Translations under genes and position numbers: made by a program
Origin: a virus
Length of the DNA stretch: 51,023 nt
IMG/VR virus record: IMGVR_UViG_3300028388_002510
Coordinates: 1 to 51,023 of that record
Direction: 5' to 3' (one strand)
Part shown: positions 15,650 through 23,735 of the stretch, one piece after another
Numbering within the stretch: position 1 is the first letter of the stretch
Layout of the letters: every line of letters starts with the position of its first letter
Notes under the pieces: generated by a model
Databases searched by the model: none
What the model saw: only the letters and a program-made list of their open reading frames with translations
Told to the model about the DNA's origin: nothing

Positions 15650-17163
15650 TACTGATCACCCTGACCTTCACTGGGTTGGACGCGCTGCTCGGCGATGATG
15701 GGGTCGCTCAGGATCGCGTCGCGCTCGTCGCCCTCATCCGCGTCCGGGGCGACTACCTCGCCCTTCTTCAGGTTCATGAACAGCGTCGAGTACGAGATGC
15801 CGCCCGACAGGTACGCGTTCATGAGCGCAGTTACCTCTGCCGGGGCTAGGCGCGTGTCGATGAAGTCGCGGTTGAGCGTCACCTCCACGTCGTCAGTGTC
15901 TTCGAGCCCAGCCCAGAACGCCCAGAACCGCATCACCTCGGTGAGCGTCGAGCCCGCACCGTCGGACACGTTCGACAGGGCCGACTGCTCGCCGCTCTGA
16001 CGGATGCGTGCGGTCTCGGCGGTCTCCACCCCGGAGCGGGTCTGCTCCAGAAGGCGAGCGCCGAGCGTCGCCATCAGCCGCTCTTTGTGTTCGAGCGCCT
16101 TCTCCAGAGCGGTGAGGCCGGAGCCGGTGAACTCCAACATGCCCGCACGAGCCTCGGTGTTCTGCGTGATCCATGCCTGCGACGGCCCGAGTACCAGCTT
16201 CTCGCCCTCTTCGAGTTCGAAGCCGGCCACCCACGGAGTGGGGAGCGCGACGTAGTGCCGGCCGTGTTCGAGGTCCGCGCTCGACTGGTAGTGCGAGACG
16301 TTCACGTCCACTACGTCCATGAGGATCGACTTGCTGATCTCGGGCACGTCGCCGAGCGTCGAGGCGAAGAAGAACGGAATCTCGGCGAGCATCTCGCCAC
16401 GCCGCGTCGGGATGATCTCCTCGATCATCTCAAGGTCAGCCGCGGGCGACTGGTCTGCCGCGTCCCCCTGCGGCGACGACGGTCGGCGCTCTGCACCCGA
16501 CTCGTCGTCGCGGACTACCTCTTCCCAGATTTGCTGCTTGTAGATGCGAGGGCCGTCGGGGAACTCCGGGTCGACCGGGGCGAGCATGAGCGCCCGGTAG
16601 CGCGTGATCTTGTCAGGCTCGTCGAGCATGTCGTCACCCGACTCGACCACCTCCTCCTGCAACACCACCAGCGTCTTGACGAGTTTCCCTTCGACGTACT
16701 CGTACCGCCAGTTGATGATCTGCTCTGCCGTGTACATGACGAGGTAGGGCAGCGTGTTGACGTCCCCCACCGTGGGCGCATCGACGAGCACGCCGCACCG
16801 GTTCACCTCGATGGTCTCGTCCACGACTTGCTGGGCGAGGTCGACGAACGACCGGTTGTCGTCGGTGATCGACTTGAGCGCGTCCGGGAACCGCTCCTCG
16901 ATCACGTCCCCCACCGTGGGGGCGACACGCATCACCGATCCGAGGAGCGCGGACTTCGTTCGGCTGGCACCGGGGTAGTACATGGCGCGGGCCTTGTACT
17001 TCTCGTACTCGGCGCGGTCCACCGGGTTCGAGGGATCGCCGAGCATCGGCAGATAGCGCGAACCGGCTTCTTTGACGCGGCGGCTTCCCTGCACGTGGTC
17101 GCGAATCGTGCGCCAGTCTTCAGCGTAGAAGTCGTACTGGTCGTGCGTTGCATCCACCGCCAT
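15649..17163 (-). CDS. Portal protein
   Basis: 504 residues resembling the DUF4055-type portal family: YEKYKARAMYYPGASRTKSALLGSVMRVAPTVG near residue 50, VDETIEVNRCGVLVDAP near 115, and a late segment FSWI-like DFIDTRLAPAEVTALMNAYLSGGISYSTLFMNLKKG near 440. Position between TerL and MuF is standard. The ATG at 17163 has GAGGA eight bases upstream. A charged insert around residues 215-240 (DESGAERRPSSPQGDAADQSPAAD) looks disordered. The portal forms the twelve-fold ring for packaging and ejection. Confidence 0.92.
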   Translation of the reverse strand: MAVDATHDQYDFYAEDWRTIRDHVQGSRRVKEAGSRYLPMLGDPSNPVDRAEYEKYKARAMYYPGASRTKSALLGSVMRVAPTVGDVIEERFPDALKSITDDNRSFVDLAQQVVDETIEVNRCGVLVDAPTVGDVNTLPYLVMYTAEQIINWRYEYVEGKLVKTLVVLQEEVVESGDDMLDEPDKITRYRALMLAPVDPEFPDGPRIYKQQIWEEVVRDDESGAERRPSSPQGDAADQSPAADLEMIEEIIPTRRGEMLAEIPFFFASTLGDVPEISKSILMDVVDVNVSHYQSSADLEHGRHYVALPTPWVAGFELEEGEKLVLGPSQAWITQNTEARAGMLEFTGSGLTALEKALEHKERLMATLGARLLEQTRSGVETAETARIRQSGEQSALSNVSDGAGSTLTEVMRFWAFWAGLEDTDDVEVTLNRDFIDTRLAPAEVTALMNAYLSGGISYSTLFMNLKKGEVVAPDADEGDERDAILSDPIIAEQRVQPSEGQGDQ

Positions 17164-17166
17164 GGG

Positions 17167-18675
17167 TCAGGTCCTCGTTCGCACCTTGGAGAGCTTCCTC
17201 GCGGGCTTCATGACAGCGTAGCGGGTTTCGTCCCCGATATGGTCCTCCACGCTCGTGTCCACGTCGTCGATCTTCTTCTTGTCGCGGGGCAGCACAGGCA
17301 CCGTGCGGATGAAGTCGCGGCACGTATTGAACACGATCAGAGCCGGATTCTCGATGACCGGCTGGCCCGCGGCCTTGAACATCTGCCGCATTCGCTCCCA
17401 CCCGTTCACCCGTGAGCCCGGCGACTTGTCGGCAGGGAGCCACGTCACGCCGTTCTTCCGCATGTCGTCGGCGATGCACACGCCGTTCTCGGCTGCGTAG
17501 ATCGCGGCGTCCGCCGGGCCTGCCTTGATCTTGTGGCCGGGCGCGATGCCGCCCTTCTTCGTGAGGTCGCGCTCGATCTCGATGATCTCCTCAGCCACTT
17601 CGGTGGCGAGCAGCTTGAGCCCCACGTCGGGCTCGCCGGTCGATCCGTACCACTCGTGAATGCGGAACATCGTTCCAGCCGGGACGATCACCGTGCGTTC
17701 ACCGGGGGCCTTGGCCCACGTGCCGTCGCTCACTGCCCACCACCCGACGGAGAAGGGCCGAGACGAGCCCCAGTCGAAGGACCGCTTGATCGACCACGAG
17801 TGCGGGATCACGAAGGGCTGGCAGATGTTGCCGAAGCCCCATGGCTTCTCGTCCATGGTGGCGTGCGGGGTCGTCGTGTCCCATACGTCGTCGAACATGC
17901 CGCCAGCGACGATGTTCCAGTCGCCGTCCACCCACGCCTTCGCAAGCCACTCGGGCACGTCCTCGGTGATCCGGTCAAGGTAGCCGGGGTCGTTGAGCGC
18001 GAGCGCGGGGTTGTCCTTGTACAGCGACGGTATGAACACGATCCGCTTGCCCGGCGTGCCGTGCGGCACGTACGGCGGCGCGGCGTCGATGTAGCGCGCC
18101 TTCACCCAGTTGTGGCCGGGACCGCCGGGGTTGCCCGTGCACAGGAGGCGGAACTGCCTCGGGTCGATGGGGCCGCGCAGGCAGGCGCGCAGCTTGTTGA
18201 GCGGTGCAGGGTTCGCCCAGTTGGTCACCTCGTCGAAGCAAATCCACGTGTACTGGTGGCCCTGATAGCGATCCGCGTCGCTGTCCTTTTCGAGGAAGCG
18301 GTACTTCAGGATCGCGCCGTTCGGGAACTCGAAGGACCGCGCGCCGACGAGGTGACGTGCACCGAGTGGGACGTAGAGGTTGGCTGCGGTCTTCACCACC
18401 TCGTCGAGTTCGTCGTAGGTGCGGCGAAAGATGATCCCGCTCGCCTTCTTGCCAAGACGGTCCGAGTGATACACCCAGTCGAGCAACGCCCCGTAGGTCT
18501 TCCCGCCGCCGCGGGCACCGCCGAACAGCACCTCGTACACCGGGCTCGTGATCATCGCCTTCTGCGGGCCTTCCTGCGGCGTCGCGATGATCGGCCTCTG
18601 TGAGACCGGCGCGACGTCCTGCACCGGCAGGCCCATGTCCGCGAGATCGTCGAGCCACTCCGTCGCGTCACTCAC
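17167..18675 (-). CDS. terL: Terminase large subunit
   Basis: 502 residues from GTG at 18675 (MSDATEWLDDLADMG); a longer reading upstream is basic and unlikely. ATPase motifs: Walker A GGARGGGKTY near residue 53, Walker B YTWICFDEVTNW near 150, and coupling motif LLCTGNPGGPGHNW near 183. The nuclease domain begins RSFDWGSSRPFSVGWW and continues through KAGPADAAIYA and DDVDTSVEDHIGDETRYA. It cuts concatemers and drives DNA into the head with TerS and portal. The gap of 159 bases to TerS, unusual in this tightly packed genome, carries a copy of an intergenic repeat. Confidence 0.96.
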   Translation of the reverse strand: MSDATEWLDDLADMGLPVQDVAPVSQRPIIATPQEGPQKAMITSPVYEVLFGGARGGGKTYGALLDWVYHSDRLGKKASGIIFRRTYDELDEVVKTAANLYVPLGARHLVGARSFEFPNGAILKYRFLEKDSDADRYQGHQYTWICFDEVTNWANPAPLNKLRACLRGPIDPRQFRLLCTGNPGGPGHNWVKARYIDAAPPYVPHGTPGKRIVFIPSLYKDNPALALNDPGYLDRITEDVPEWLAKAWVDGDWNIVAGGMFDDVWDTTTPHATMDEKPWGFGNICQPFVIPHSWSIKRSFDWGSSRPFSVGWWAVSDGTWAKAPGERTVIVPAGTMFRIHEWYGSTGEPDVGLKLLATEVAEEIIEIERDLTKKGGIAPGHKIKAGPADAAIYAAENGVCIADDMRKNGVTWLPADKSPGSRVNGWERMRQMFKAAGQPVIENPALIVFNTCRDFIRTVPVLPRDKKKIDDVDTSVEDHIGDETRYAVMKPARKLSKVRTRT

Positions 18676-18689
18676 TTGACGTGCACCTT

Positions 18690-18801
18690 GGCTGGGTGTA
18701 TTCGCGCGTCGCGCACGCCCGCGTACGTGCACGCGCACGAGAGTTTCCCGTTCCGCTCAACTTCGGGAAGCTCCTGTACGCACCCCTAGTAAAGGGGTGC
18801 C
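18690..18801 (-). repeat. Intergenic repeat R1, copy 1 (TerS-TerL gap)
   Basis: About 110 bases similar to 41551-41652 in the same orientation. Shared blocks on the minus strand include CCCCTTnACTAGGGGTGCGT (a CCCCU/AGGGG hairpin), GAACGGGAA, and GTGCACGTACGCGGGCGTGC, ending in AnTACACCnAGCC. It fills the only real gap among the head genes. Possible roles are a late promoter, a regulator site or a packaging site; sequence alone does not decide. Confidence 0.75.
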
Positions 18802-18834
18802 GATACGGATGCGCCTTGGTGGAACCGTTAGGTG

Positions 18835-19287
18835 TCATTCAGAGGGTTGTTTCTCGATGCGCTGGTAGGAGCCTTCGACGGCTTCCTTGCTCCACGAATC
18901 TTCGTCTTCGACTCGTGTTGCCTCGCCGACGACCATGCGGTTGTCCGAGACAGCGACGTCCGACTTCTCGCTCATGTTGAGCCGAGTCATCTCGTACCAA
19001 CGTATGGCAGCGACGTCGCCCTGAGAGGCTCGCTTGAAGAGTGCGTTCGCCACGGCATAGGCACTTTTGCCCTTTCCCGACGCCAACGCTTCGGCAATCT
19101 TCGGCCCCGTCACGGGGTGCTTCAAGTACGTGTGCAGGGTAGTCGTGGAGATGCCGAGGACACCACAGATTAGCGGCAGGGTGAGTCCCAGTCCGGCAGC
19201 ATTCGAGAGGATGTCGAGGACGTTCTCACGGAAGTGAATCTCCCCGTCCTCCTCGTACACGAGTCCGTTGTCGATCCTGCGCGCCAT
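18835..19287 (-). CDS. terS: Terminase small subunit
   Basis: 150 residues. An HTH-like N-terminal region (LTLPLICGVLGISTTTLHTYLKH) is followed by the segment YAVANALFKRASQGDVAAIRWYEMTR, very close to the TerS pattern 'L-f-x-x-A-x-x-G-x-x-x-A-x-x-f-w-l-k-x-r'. The acidic C-terminal tail would contact TerL. ATG at 19287 follows GGGGGAACC. It recognises the packaging site and stimulates TerL. The place directly before TerL agrees. Confidence 0.87.
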   Translation of the reverse strand: MARRIDNGLVYEEDGEIHFRENVLDILSNAAGLGLTLPLICGVLGISTTTLHTYLKHPVTGPKIAEALASGKGKSAYAVANALFKRASQGDVAAIRWYEMTRLNMSEKSDVAVSDNRMVVGEATRVEDEDSWSKEAVEGSYQRIEKQPSE

Positions 19288-19343
19288 TGGTTCCCCCAGT
19301 GACGAAGGGGCCCATCCCGGACCCCCCGATAGTCCAGATCAGA

Positions 19344-19517
19344 TCAGCGTCCGTTTACCGACGCCATGGCCCGACGGAGGGCCTCGCCTTCCGACAGGCC
19401 CGCGTTCAGGCCCGACTGGAAGCGACGCTCTGCTGCGGCTCGCGTCTGGCCCGTGAGAGTCGCCGCGACTCGCGTATTGGATCGGCCACGACCGACCCCG
19501 GTTACCGTTGCACCCAT
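19344..19517 (-). CDS. Small basic unknown protein
   Basis: 57 residues from ATG at 19517 with GAGGA eight bases upstream; an alternative TTG at 19541 would overlap the end of the ParB-like gene. The sequence is basic (GRGRSNTRVAATLTGQT, AAAERRFQSGLNAGLSEGEALRR), with a helix-forming C-terminal half. No family recognised. It is the first gene after the ParB-DUF4417-like gene and lies just before TerS, so a role in packaging or DNA binding is conceivable. Confidence 0.7.
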   Translation of the reverse strand: MGATVTGVGRGRSNTRVAATLTGQTRAAAERRFQSGLNAGLSEGEALRRAMASVNGR

Positions 19518-19537
19518 CGTGCTGTTCCTCGTGTTGA

Positions 19538-20746
19538 TCAACGGAGGTCATCCTTCCGTGCCGCCATGTCGCGCCGCATAGCGACCGACCTGTTCGGCAC
19601 GAGGAAGACCTCCACATTGTGCCGCTTCCCGATCTCCTCGCCCAGTACCAGTCCCGGAGGCCCCGCGTACACCATGAGCCGATCGGGCTGAACCGCTTCA
19701 AGCGTCTCGCCGATCATCCGCCGCATCTCGTCCGCCTCCTCTTCGGTCGAGAAGGTCTGAATCTGCACCGAGCAATCCCCACCCGTGCCGATCGTCGCCG
19801 CCTGCGCATCCGGGTCCAACAGGTACCGCAGATCAGGGATCACCGGAATCCCCGCCTCCTGCCAGTAGCGCCCGATGTGGTAGCACCGATAGAACTGGTA
19901 GAGCTGCACCGCCAGTCCATCGGTCACGTCCTCCGTGTAGTTCGGCAGGATGCACTGCTTGATGCCCGCGTTGAGAAACTTCGACGTGGTGGCTGGCAGA
20001 TTGTTCCAGACCCTCTCGAACCGCTTGTCGTCGACATAGAACCCCATCGTCGTCTCGTCAGTCGGCATCCCCTGCGTCGAGTCCGATCCGTACATGTACA
20101 GATACCCGCCTCGCCCTGCTGGCAACGCTTCCGTCCGGTGCGATCCGACCCAGATCACTCCGCCTGCCTCGATGATCGGATCGAGCGTGCCTCTCCGATC
20201 ATCGCGCAACTTCGGCCAACCCCACGGCATGAAGTAATCCTCTGCCCGATCGAGGACCATCGCTCCGAGCTGGTTCACACCGACCTGATCCTCGTACGCA
20301 TCCCCGAGCTTGTCTTCGAGCGGGTCCTTGCCGCTGAGTTCGAGCAACTCATCGAGTTTCTTCTTGCCAATGCCGAGCGAAGTGATGTCCACGCCCTGAT
20401 CGCGCATCTCCTGAAGATTCGCCGCGAGTATCTCCTCATCGTTCCCCGTCATCGCCGACAACTCGTTATCGGCCACGACGTAGGCAAGCTGCTCCGCCTC
20501 GCTCATCCCGTGCATGACCGTGACCGGCACCTCGGTCAGGCCCATCTGCTTCGCCGCCTTCCACCTCCCGTGTCCCGCAAGAATCACATCCTCCGGAGTG
20601 ATCGAGATCGGCGGTGCAAACCCCGAGCGCTCGATCGACCTGACGATCCCGTCGATCTGCGACTTCGTGTGCTGCTTCGGATTCTGCGAGTGCGCCTTCA
20701 GGTTCACCGGGTCGCGGGTCTCGCCGTAGCTGACGTGTTTATCCAT
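19538..20746 (-). CDS. ParB-like N-terminal domain fused to a DUF4417-like domain
   Basis: 402 residues from ATG at 20746 with GGAGA seven bases upstream. Residues about 10-100 form a ParB/Srx-type domain: NPKQHTKSQIDGIVRSIERSGF, then VILAGHGRWKAAKQMG (the G-H-x-R box) and AYVVADNELS. Residues about 220-390 resemble DUF4417: GFYVDDKRFERVWNN, CILPNYTED, YQFYRCYHIGRYWQEAGIPVIPDLRY and a C-terminal RLMVYAGPPG. Phage ParB-like proteins are often nucleases or CTP-binding DNA proteins; the DUF4417 function is unknown. It heads the packaging operon after a 200-base gap. Confidence 0.8.
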   Translation of the reverse strand: MDKHVSYGETRDPVNLKAHSQNPKQHTKSQIDGIVRSIERSGFAPPISITPEDVILAGHGRWKAAKQMGLTEVPVTVMHGMSEAEQLAYVVADNELSAMTGNDEEILAANLQEMRDQGVDITSLGIGKKKLDELLELSGKDPLEDKLGDAYEDQVGVNQLGAMVLDRAEDYFMPWGWPKLRDDRRGTLDPIIEAGGVIWVGSHRTEALPAGRGGYLYMYGSDSTQGMPTDETTMGFYVDDKRFERVWNNLPATTSKFLNAGIKQCILPNYTEDVTDGLAVQLYQFYRCYHIGRYWQEAGIPVIPDLRYLLDPDAQAATIGTGGDCSVQIQTFSTEEEADEMRRMIGETLEAVQPDRLMVYAGPPGLVLGEEIGKRHNVEVFLVPNRSVAMRRDMAARKDDLR

Positions 20747-20816
20747 ACAGTGTTCTCCAGAGCGTGTTTGTTGCAATGAGTGCAAAATCGCATCCCCATG
20801 CGCGCGTACTAGAAGA

Positions 20817-20840
20817 GGGACGATCGGCCCAGATCGTCCC
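20817..20840 (-). terminator. Candidate terminator hairpin before the packaging operon
   Basis: GGGACGATC and GATCGTCCC form a perfect nine-base-pair stem with a six-base loop. On the minus strand it is followed by TCTTCTAG, a weak U-rich tract. It lies about 110 bases after the last replication-block gene, so it probably separates the two operons. Confidence 0.55.
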
Positions 20841-20891
20841 TATCTCGTAACCCATTGATCAGCCTCGAATTTGTTTTTCGTTCCGTTTCCA

Positions 20892-20922
20892 GACCCAGAT
20901 GGGAAAAACCATCGCGCGTGCG
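20892..20922 (-). repeat. Intergenic repeat R2, copy 1
   Basis: 31 bases identical to 41697-41727 in the same orientation, reading on the minus strand CGCACGCGCGATGG then TTTTTCCCATCTGGGTC; GATGG and CCATC can pair around the T run. Both copies sit 30-85 bases after the last gene of an operon (stop at 20953 here). A further motif, CTTCnAGTACGCGCGC, occurs at 20936-20950 and again near 20800-20815. Confidence 0.8.
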
Positions 20923-20952
20923 CGTACGGCGCGCGCGTACTGGAAGAAGGAG

Positions 20953-21438
20953 CTACACCAGAGTCGGCCACAGCGCCCTCGGAAGCGAGCTAAACGCTTG
21001 ACCTGCCTCGAAAATCCTCGCCACCGTGCGGACGTAGCGCCGGACCCCCGGCATACGCCTCTCGGCAGGGTCCGCCCACCGGTACCACGTGCCGTTTCCG
21101 ACGCCGAGCGCCTCCTGCGCGGGCCCGTAGCCGCCGAATCCCTGCTCGATGATCATCATCCAGTCGGCCACCGCGTCGGGCCCGTAGGCGCGCGTGCACC
21201 ACGCAACGGGGCGCTCGATCTGCACCGGCGGAGTCTCGACGTCGGGCAGGAATCGAGGGTCCTCGGCGATGATCCGGACCACGAGGTCGAAGTACGACGA
21301 CTCCCACCTGAGCTTCACGTCGCGCTGGCCCTCCACCCACCTCGCCCACGTCACCAGAGAAAACCCGAGAGCCCGGTGCGCGTACCCTCCACGGTTCTGC
21401 GCGTACCACTCTTCGATGAACCTGACCGTGGAGCCCAT
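20953..21438 (-). CDS. Protein with two HTH-like repeats
   Basis: 161 residues from ATG at 21438, which overlaps the stop of the tiny membrane gene (TGATG). Two similar segments occur: HRALGFSLVTWARWVEGQRDVKLRWESSYFDLV near residue 20 and EALGVGNGTWYRWADPAERRMPGVRRYVRTVARI near 115, both resembling the recognition half of an XRE-type HTH (LGv-x-x-x-tWxrW). A third version lies in the 21577-21915 protein. It is the last gene of the replication block. A DNA-binding regulator is inferred. Confidence 0.7.
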   Translation of the reverse strand: MGSTVRFIEEWYAQNRGGYAHRALGFSLVTWARWVEGQRDVKLRWESSYFDLVVRIIAEDPRFLPDVETPPVQIERPVAWCTRAYGPDAVADWMMIIEQGFGGYGPAQEALGVGNGTWYRWADPAERRMPGVRRYVRTVARIFEAGQAFSSLPRALWPTLV

Positions 21439-21575
21439 CACCCGAGCAACAGCCACAAGGTCAGAATCACGAACGACGTCACGCCGGCCCCGAGACCGAG
21501 AAGAAACAACTCGTTGGGGTAGGGCGTGAACGCCGCCGCCATCAGCCGAACGCCCACGCTTGCCACCATCCTCAT
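21438..21575 (-). CDS. 45-residue membrane protein
   Basis: Reads ATG at 21575 to TGA at 21438 and fits exactly between the stop of the upstream gene (four bases apart) and the ATG of the next one. It begins MRMVASVGVRLM and ends in a transmembrane segment (FLLGLGAGVTSFVILTLWLL) with a short C-terminal glycine. No family recognised. The tight overlaps on both sides are the best evidence that it is translated. Confidence 0.6.
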   Translation of the reverse strand: MRMVASVGVRLMAAAFTPYPNELFLLGLGAGVTSFVILTLWLLLG

Positions 21576-21576
21576 C

Positions 21577-21915
21577 TCAATGCTCCGAGTCGTAGTGAAT
21601 GGGAAGCTCCTTGCGGTGCAGCAAGTCCACGAGGAACTCGCGCTCGGACTTCTTCGCGTCGTCGAGTCGTCGGATCATCTCCACCGTGGTGCTGACCAGT
21701 CGCCGGATGTAGGCCGGCATGGGCCGCGTGCCCGCGCGCCAGTAGAACCACGATCGCTTCGTGACGCCGAGGCATCTGCGAACGCGGTCCACCGTCTGCA
21801 CGAGCGTGTCGCCCTCCCTGCGATAGAACTCCTCGACCTCGTGACACTGACGCGGCTGGATCAGGAGAAGCGCCTTCTCGTTCTGCTCTCGCCAGCTTTT
21901 CTTTCGGATGTTCAT
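21577..21915 (-). CDS. HTH-like DNA-binding protein
   Basis: 112 residues from ATG at 21915 (MNIRKKSWREQNEK), overlapping the preceding stop by four bases. The core VRRCLGVTKRSWFYWRAG with MPAYIRRLVSTTVEMI has the same pattern as the two repeats of the 20953-21438 protein, typical of an XRE-like HTH. The C-terminus is helical (KKSEREFLVDLLHRKEL). Probably a small regulator or DNA-architectural protein; no ligand domain. Confidence 0.7.
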   Translation of the reverse strand: MNIRKKSWREQNEKALLLIQPRQCHEVEEFYRREGDTLVQTVDRVRRCLGVTKRSWFYWRAGTRPMPAYIRRLVSTTVEMIRRLDDAKKSEREFLVDLLHRKELPIHYDSEH

Positions 21916-22184
21916 GCTTTCTTCCACTCCTCCCATGCTTCCTGAACCTCGCGCCGAACATAGTCGCCCGTGCCTCGGCCTCGATTGGTGGAGAACCGTC
22001 GTGTCGCCTCTGGTCCTTTCATCACCGTCACCAAGCGCTCGAACCGATCCAGCTCTTGGTCATAGTTGCACGCCCGCATCCATGCTCTTGTCACCTCCTC
22101 CGACGACATGATCGAGGCGCGCTCGAACACGTCATCGGGATCGAGAAGCTCTTTCACGATGATCTCGAACAACTTCCTGTCCAT
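21912..22184 (-). CDS. Small unknown protein
   Basis: 90 residues, mostly helical and charged (MDRKLFEIIVKELLDPDD, REVQEAWEEWKKA). AGGAAAAACAGG lies just before the ATG at 22184. No family recognised. Part of the chain of short genes downstream of the polymerase, each with a start overlapping or close to the previous stop. Confidence 0.65.
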   Translation of the reverse strand: MDRKLFEIIVKELLDPDDVFERASIMSSEEVTRAWMRACNYDQELDRFERLVTVMKGPEATRRFSTNRGRGTGDYVRREVQEAWEEWKKA

Positions 22185-22216
22185 CCTGTTTTTCCTTGCA
22201 AGACAAGCACTTAGGG

Positions 22217-22447
22217 TTAGAAGAGTTCGCCCTGTCCCAACAAGGCGCTGTCTACGCGACGCACGATGCTAGGCTCGGTGCTGTGGTCGGCCACGAAACC
22301 AAGCGCCTCCCGAAGCCTTTCGCACTCGGCCTTGAGGGCGGCGATCTCGGCGTCGGCAAGCTCTCCAATGGCACGCAACTCGGCCGCCCTGTTCCCGCCA
22401 ATGCCCGACGCAGAGCACTGGCCACGGATCAACTCGAAATACTTCAT
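22217..22447 (-). CDS. Small unknown coiled-coil protein
   Basis: 76 residues beginning one base after the stop of the preceding gene (TGAGATG). The middle is a regular coiled coil (AIGELADAEIAALKAECERLREALGF). Small helical proteins of this type are frequent in phage early regions; nothing more can be said. Confidence 0.65.
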   Translation of the reverse strand: MKYFELIRGQCSASGIGGNRAAELRAIGELADAEIAALKAECERLREALGFVADHSTEPSIVRRVDSALLGQGELF

Positions 22448-22448
22448 C

Positions 22449-22919
22449 TCACTCTCCGTCTAGCGTGACGACGAACCAGCACGACTCGCCGCGTGCTCGT
22501 CCTGCGGCCTCGAATGCCTTCGGCATGAGCCGCTTCGCGACATCCGGCTTCACCTCCGCGAACGCCGCGTGCAGCTCGCCCCGTCGAATCATCTGGCGGC
22601 ACTCGAATGCCCAGTCCCTGAAGGCAGGGACAGTCCACCTTTCTCGGCCACTGGCCTCGACACCGACAATCTCGGACGTGAACACATTCTCGCCGGCGCG
22701 CTCCACCGCTTCGGCGAAGCCGCCCTCCACCACGATCAGCCTTACGTCGACTGTCACTTTTTCCGTTTCCATGAGCTTCCACCCCCTGTGCGGCATCTCG
22801 CCTGTTTCCTTGAAATGTTCCCACCCTTCCCGCGCCAACGTCGCATCGTTAGTTCCGAGAAATTGCTTGAACCAGCCGATGTAGTAGTTCGGGTCCTTGT
22901 TCTCCGGGGGCACCATCAC
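22449..22919 (-). CDS. Unknown protein
   Basis: 156 residues from GTG at 22919 overlapping the previous stop (GTGA); ATG three bases on is the alternative. The N-terminal part (NYYIGWFKQFLGTNDATLAREGWEHF) and a beta-rich middle (KVTVDVRLIVVEGGFAEAVERAG) look folded, ending ESCWFVVTLDGE. No family recognised. Translationally coupled to its neighbours in the replication block. Confidence 0.65.
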   Translation of the reverse strand: MMVPPENKDPNYYIGWFKQFLGTNDATLAREGWEHFKETGEMPHRGWKLMETEKVTVDVRLIVVEGGFAEAVERAGENVFTSEIVGVEASGRERWTVPAFRDWAFECRQMIRRGELHAAFAEVKPDVAKRLMPKAFEAAGRARGESCWFVVTLDGE

Positions 22920-23218
22920 TCCTGTTCCGACCTCGGCATCGGCCCCTCGTTCACCACGTAGCCCCGGTGAGGGATCGCTTGGTGGTAGCGAGGAATGACC
23001 TCCAGCTCATCCGTGTCGAGGTTCAGGGCGGTACCGAAGTCGATGGATTCGGTACCGCGCCTCGGCGGTGGCTCGCGGTTCCTGTCGCCCCCGTCCGAAG
23101 CCCCGATCTTGATGTAGAGCGTCGTCGAGCCGTTCTTCATCCGGAACAGCGCGCCCACAGGAAGCGAGCCGACGTCCGTCACCACGGTAGGTATTTCACC
23201 CAGTCCTAGAACCTTCAC
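22916..23218 (-). CDS. Unknown small beta-rich protein
   Basis: 100 residues starting with GTG at 23218, overlapping the preceding stop (GTGA) with AAAGGAGA seven bases upstream. The sequence KVLGLGEIPTVVTDVGSLP then GALFRMKNGSTTLYIKIG has the look of a small beta barrel, as in many phage proteins of unknown function. The overlap and good ribosome site fix the start, which is well inside the longer open frame. Confidence 0.65.
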   Translation of the reverse strand: MKVLGLGEIPTVVTDVGSLPVGALFRMKNGSTTLYIKIGASDGGDRNREPPPRRGTESIDFGTALNLDTDELEVIPRYHQAIPHRGYVVNEGPMPRSEQE

Positions 23219-23679
23219 AGCGGTTCTCCTTTCCAGATCGAGTAGCGGCCGTCCTTCGTGTCGGCCAACCAGAGTTTCCCCTTCTCTGCCGTCTGCCATT
23301 CGAGGGGTTGGTACCCGTTGCGCATGTACGCGACGTTCTTCGCGTCAGAGAGAACCTCCGGCCAGTCAGCTTCGAGCCGTCGCTCCTTCTCGTGCCACTC
23401 GCGGTAGCAGACGACGTAGTGATCGCCCTCTACCTTGTGCCACGGCACGATCGCTTCCTCGCCGCGCTCCCGGAGCGCCCTCACGCACGACGAGGCGCGG
23501 TCTGCGATCTCGACTGCCTCTTCGCCATGCGTCGGGTGATTGAAGAGCGCGTCCCACCGCAGCAGATGGCCCTCCTCAAGCTCGACCTCGCGGCGAAGTT
23601 TCCGAAGATCCAATGAGCACGCTTCCAGAGCCGAGCGGTCCCACCACACGAGGAACCGGTGGATCATCCTTCTGAGCAT
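23215..23679 (-). CDS. Unknown protein, W/R-rich N-terminus
   Basis: 154 residues, helical N-terminal half (MLRRMIHRFLVWWDRSALEACS, RKLRREVELEEGHLLRWDALF) and mixed C-terminal half (MRNGYQPLEWQTAEKGKLWLADTKDGRYSIWKG). A membrane association of the first 14 residues is possible but weak. No family recognised. Confidence 0.65.
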   Translation of the reverse strand: MLRRMIHRFLVWWDRSALEACSLDLRKLRREVELEEGHLLRWDALFNHPTHGEEAVEIADRASSCVRALRERGEEAIVPWHKVEGDHYVVCYREWHEKERRLEADWPEVLSDAKNVAYMRNGYQPLEWQTAEKGKLWLADTKDGRYSIWKGEPL

Positions 23680-23735
23680 CGTTTCCTCCCTTGTCTCTCT
23701 GCCGCTCTATCGCAGAGGCGTCAATTGCATCATGT

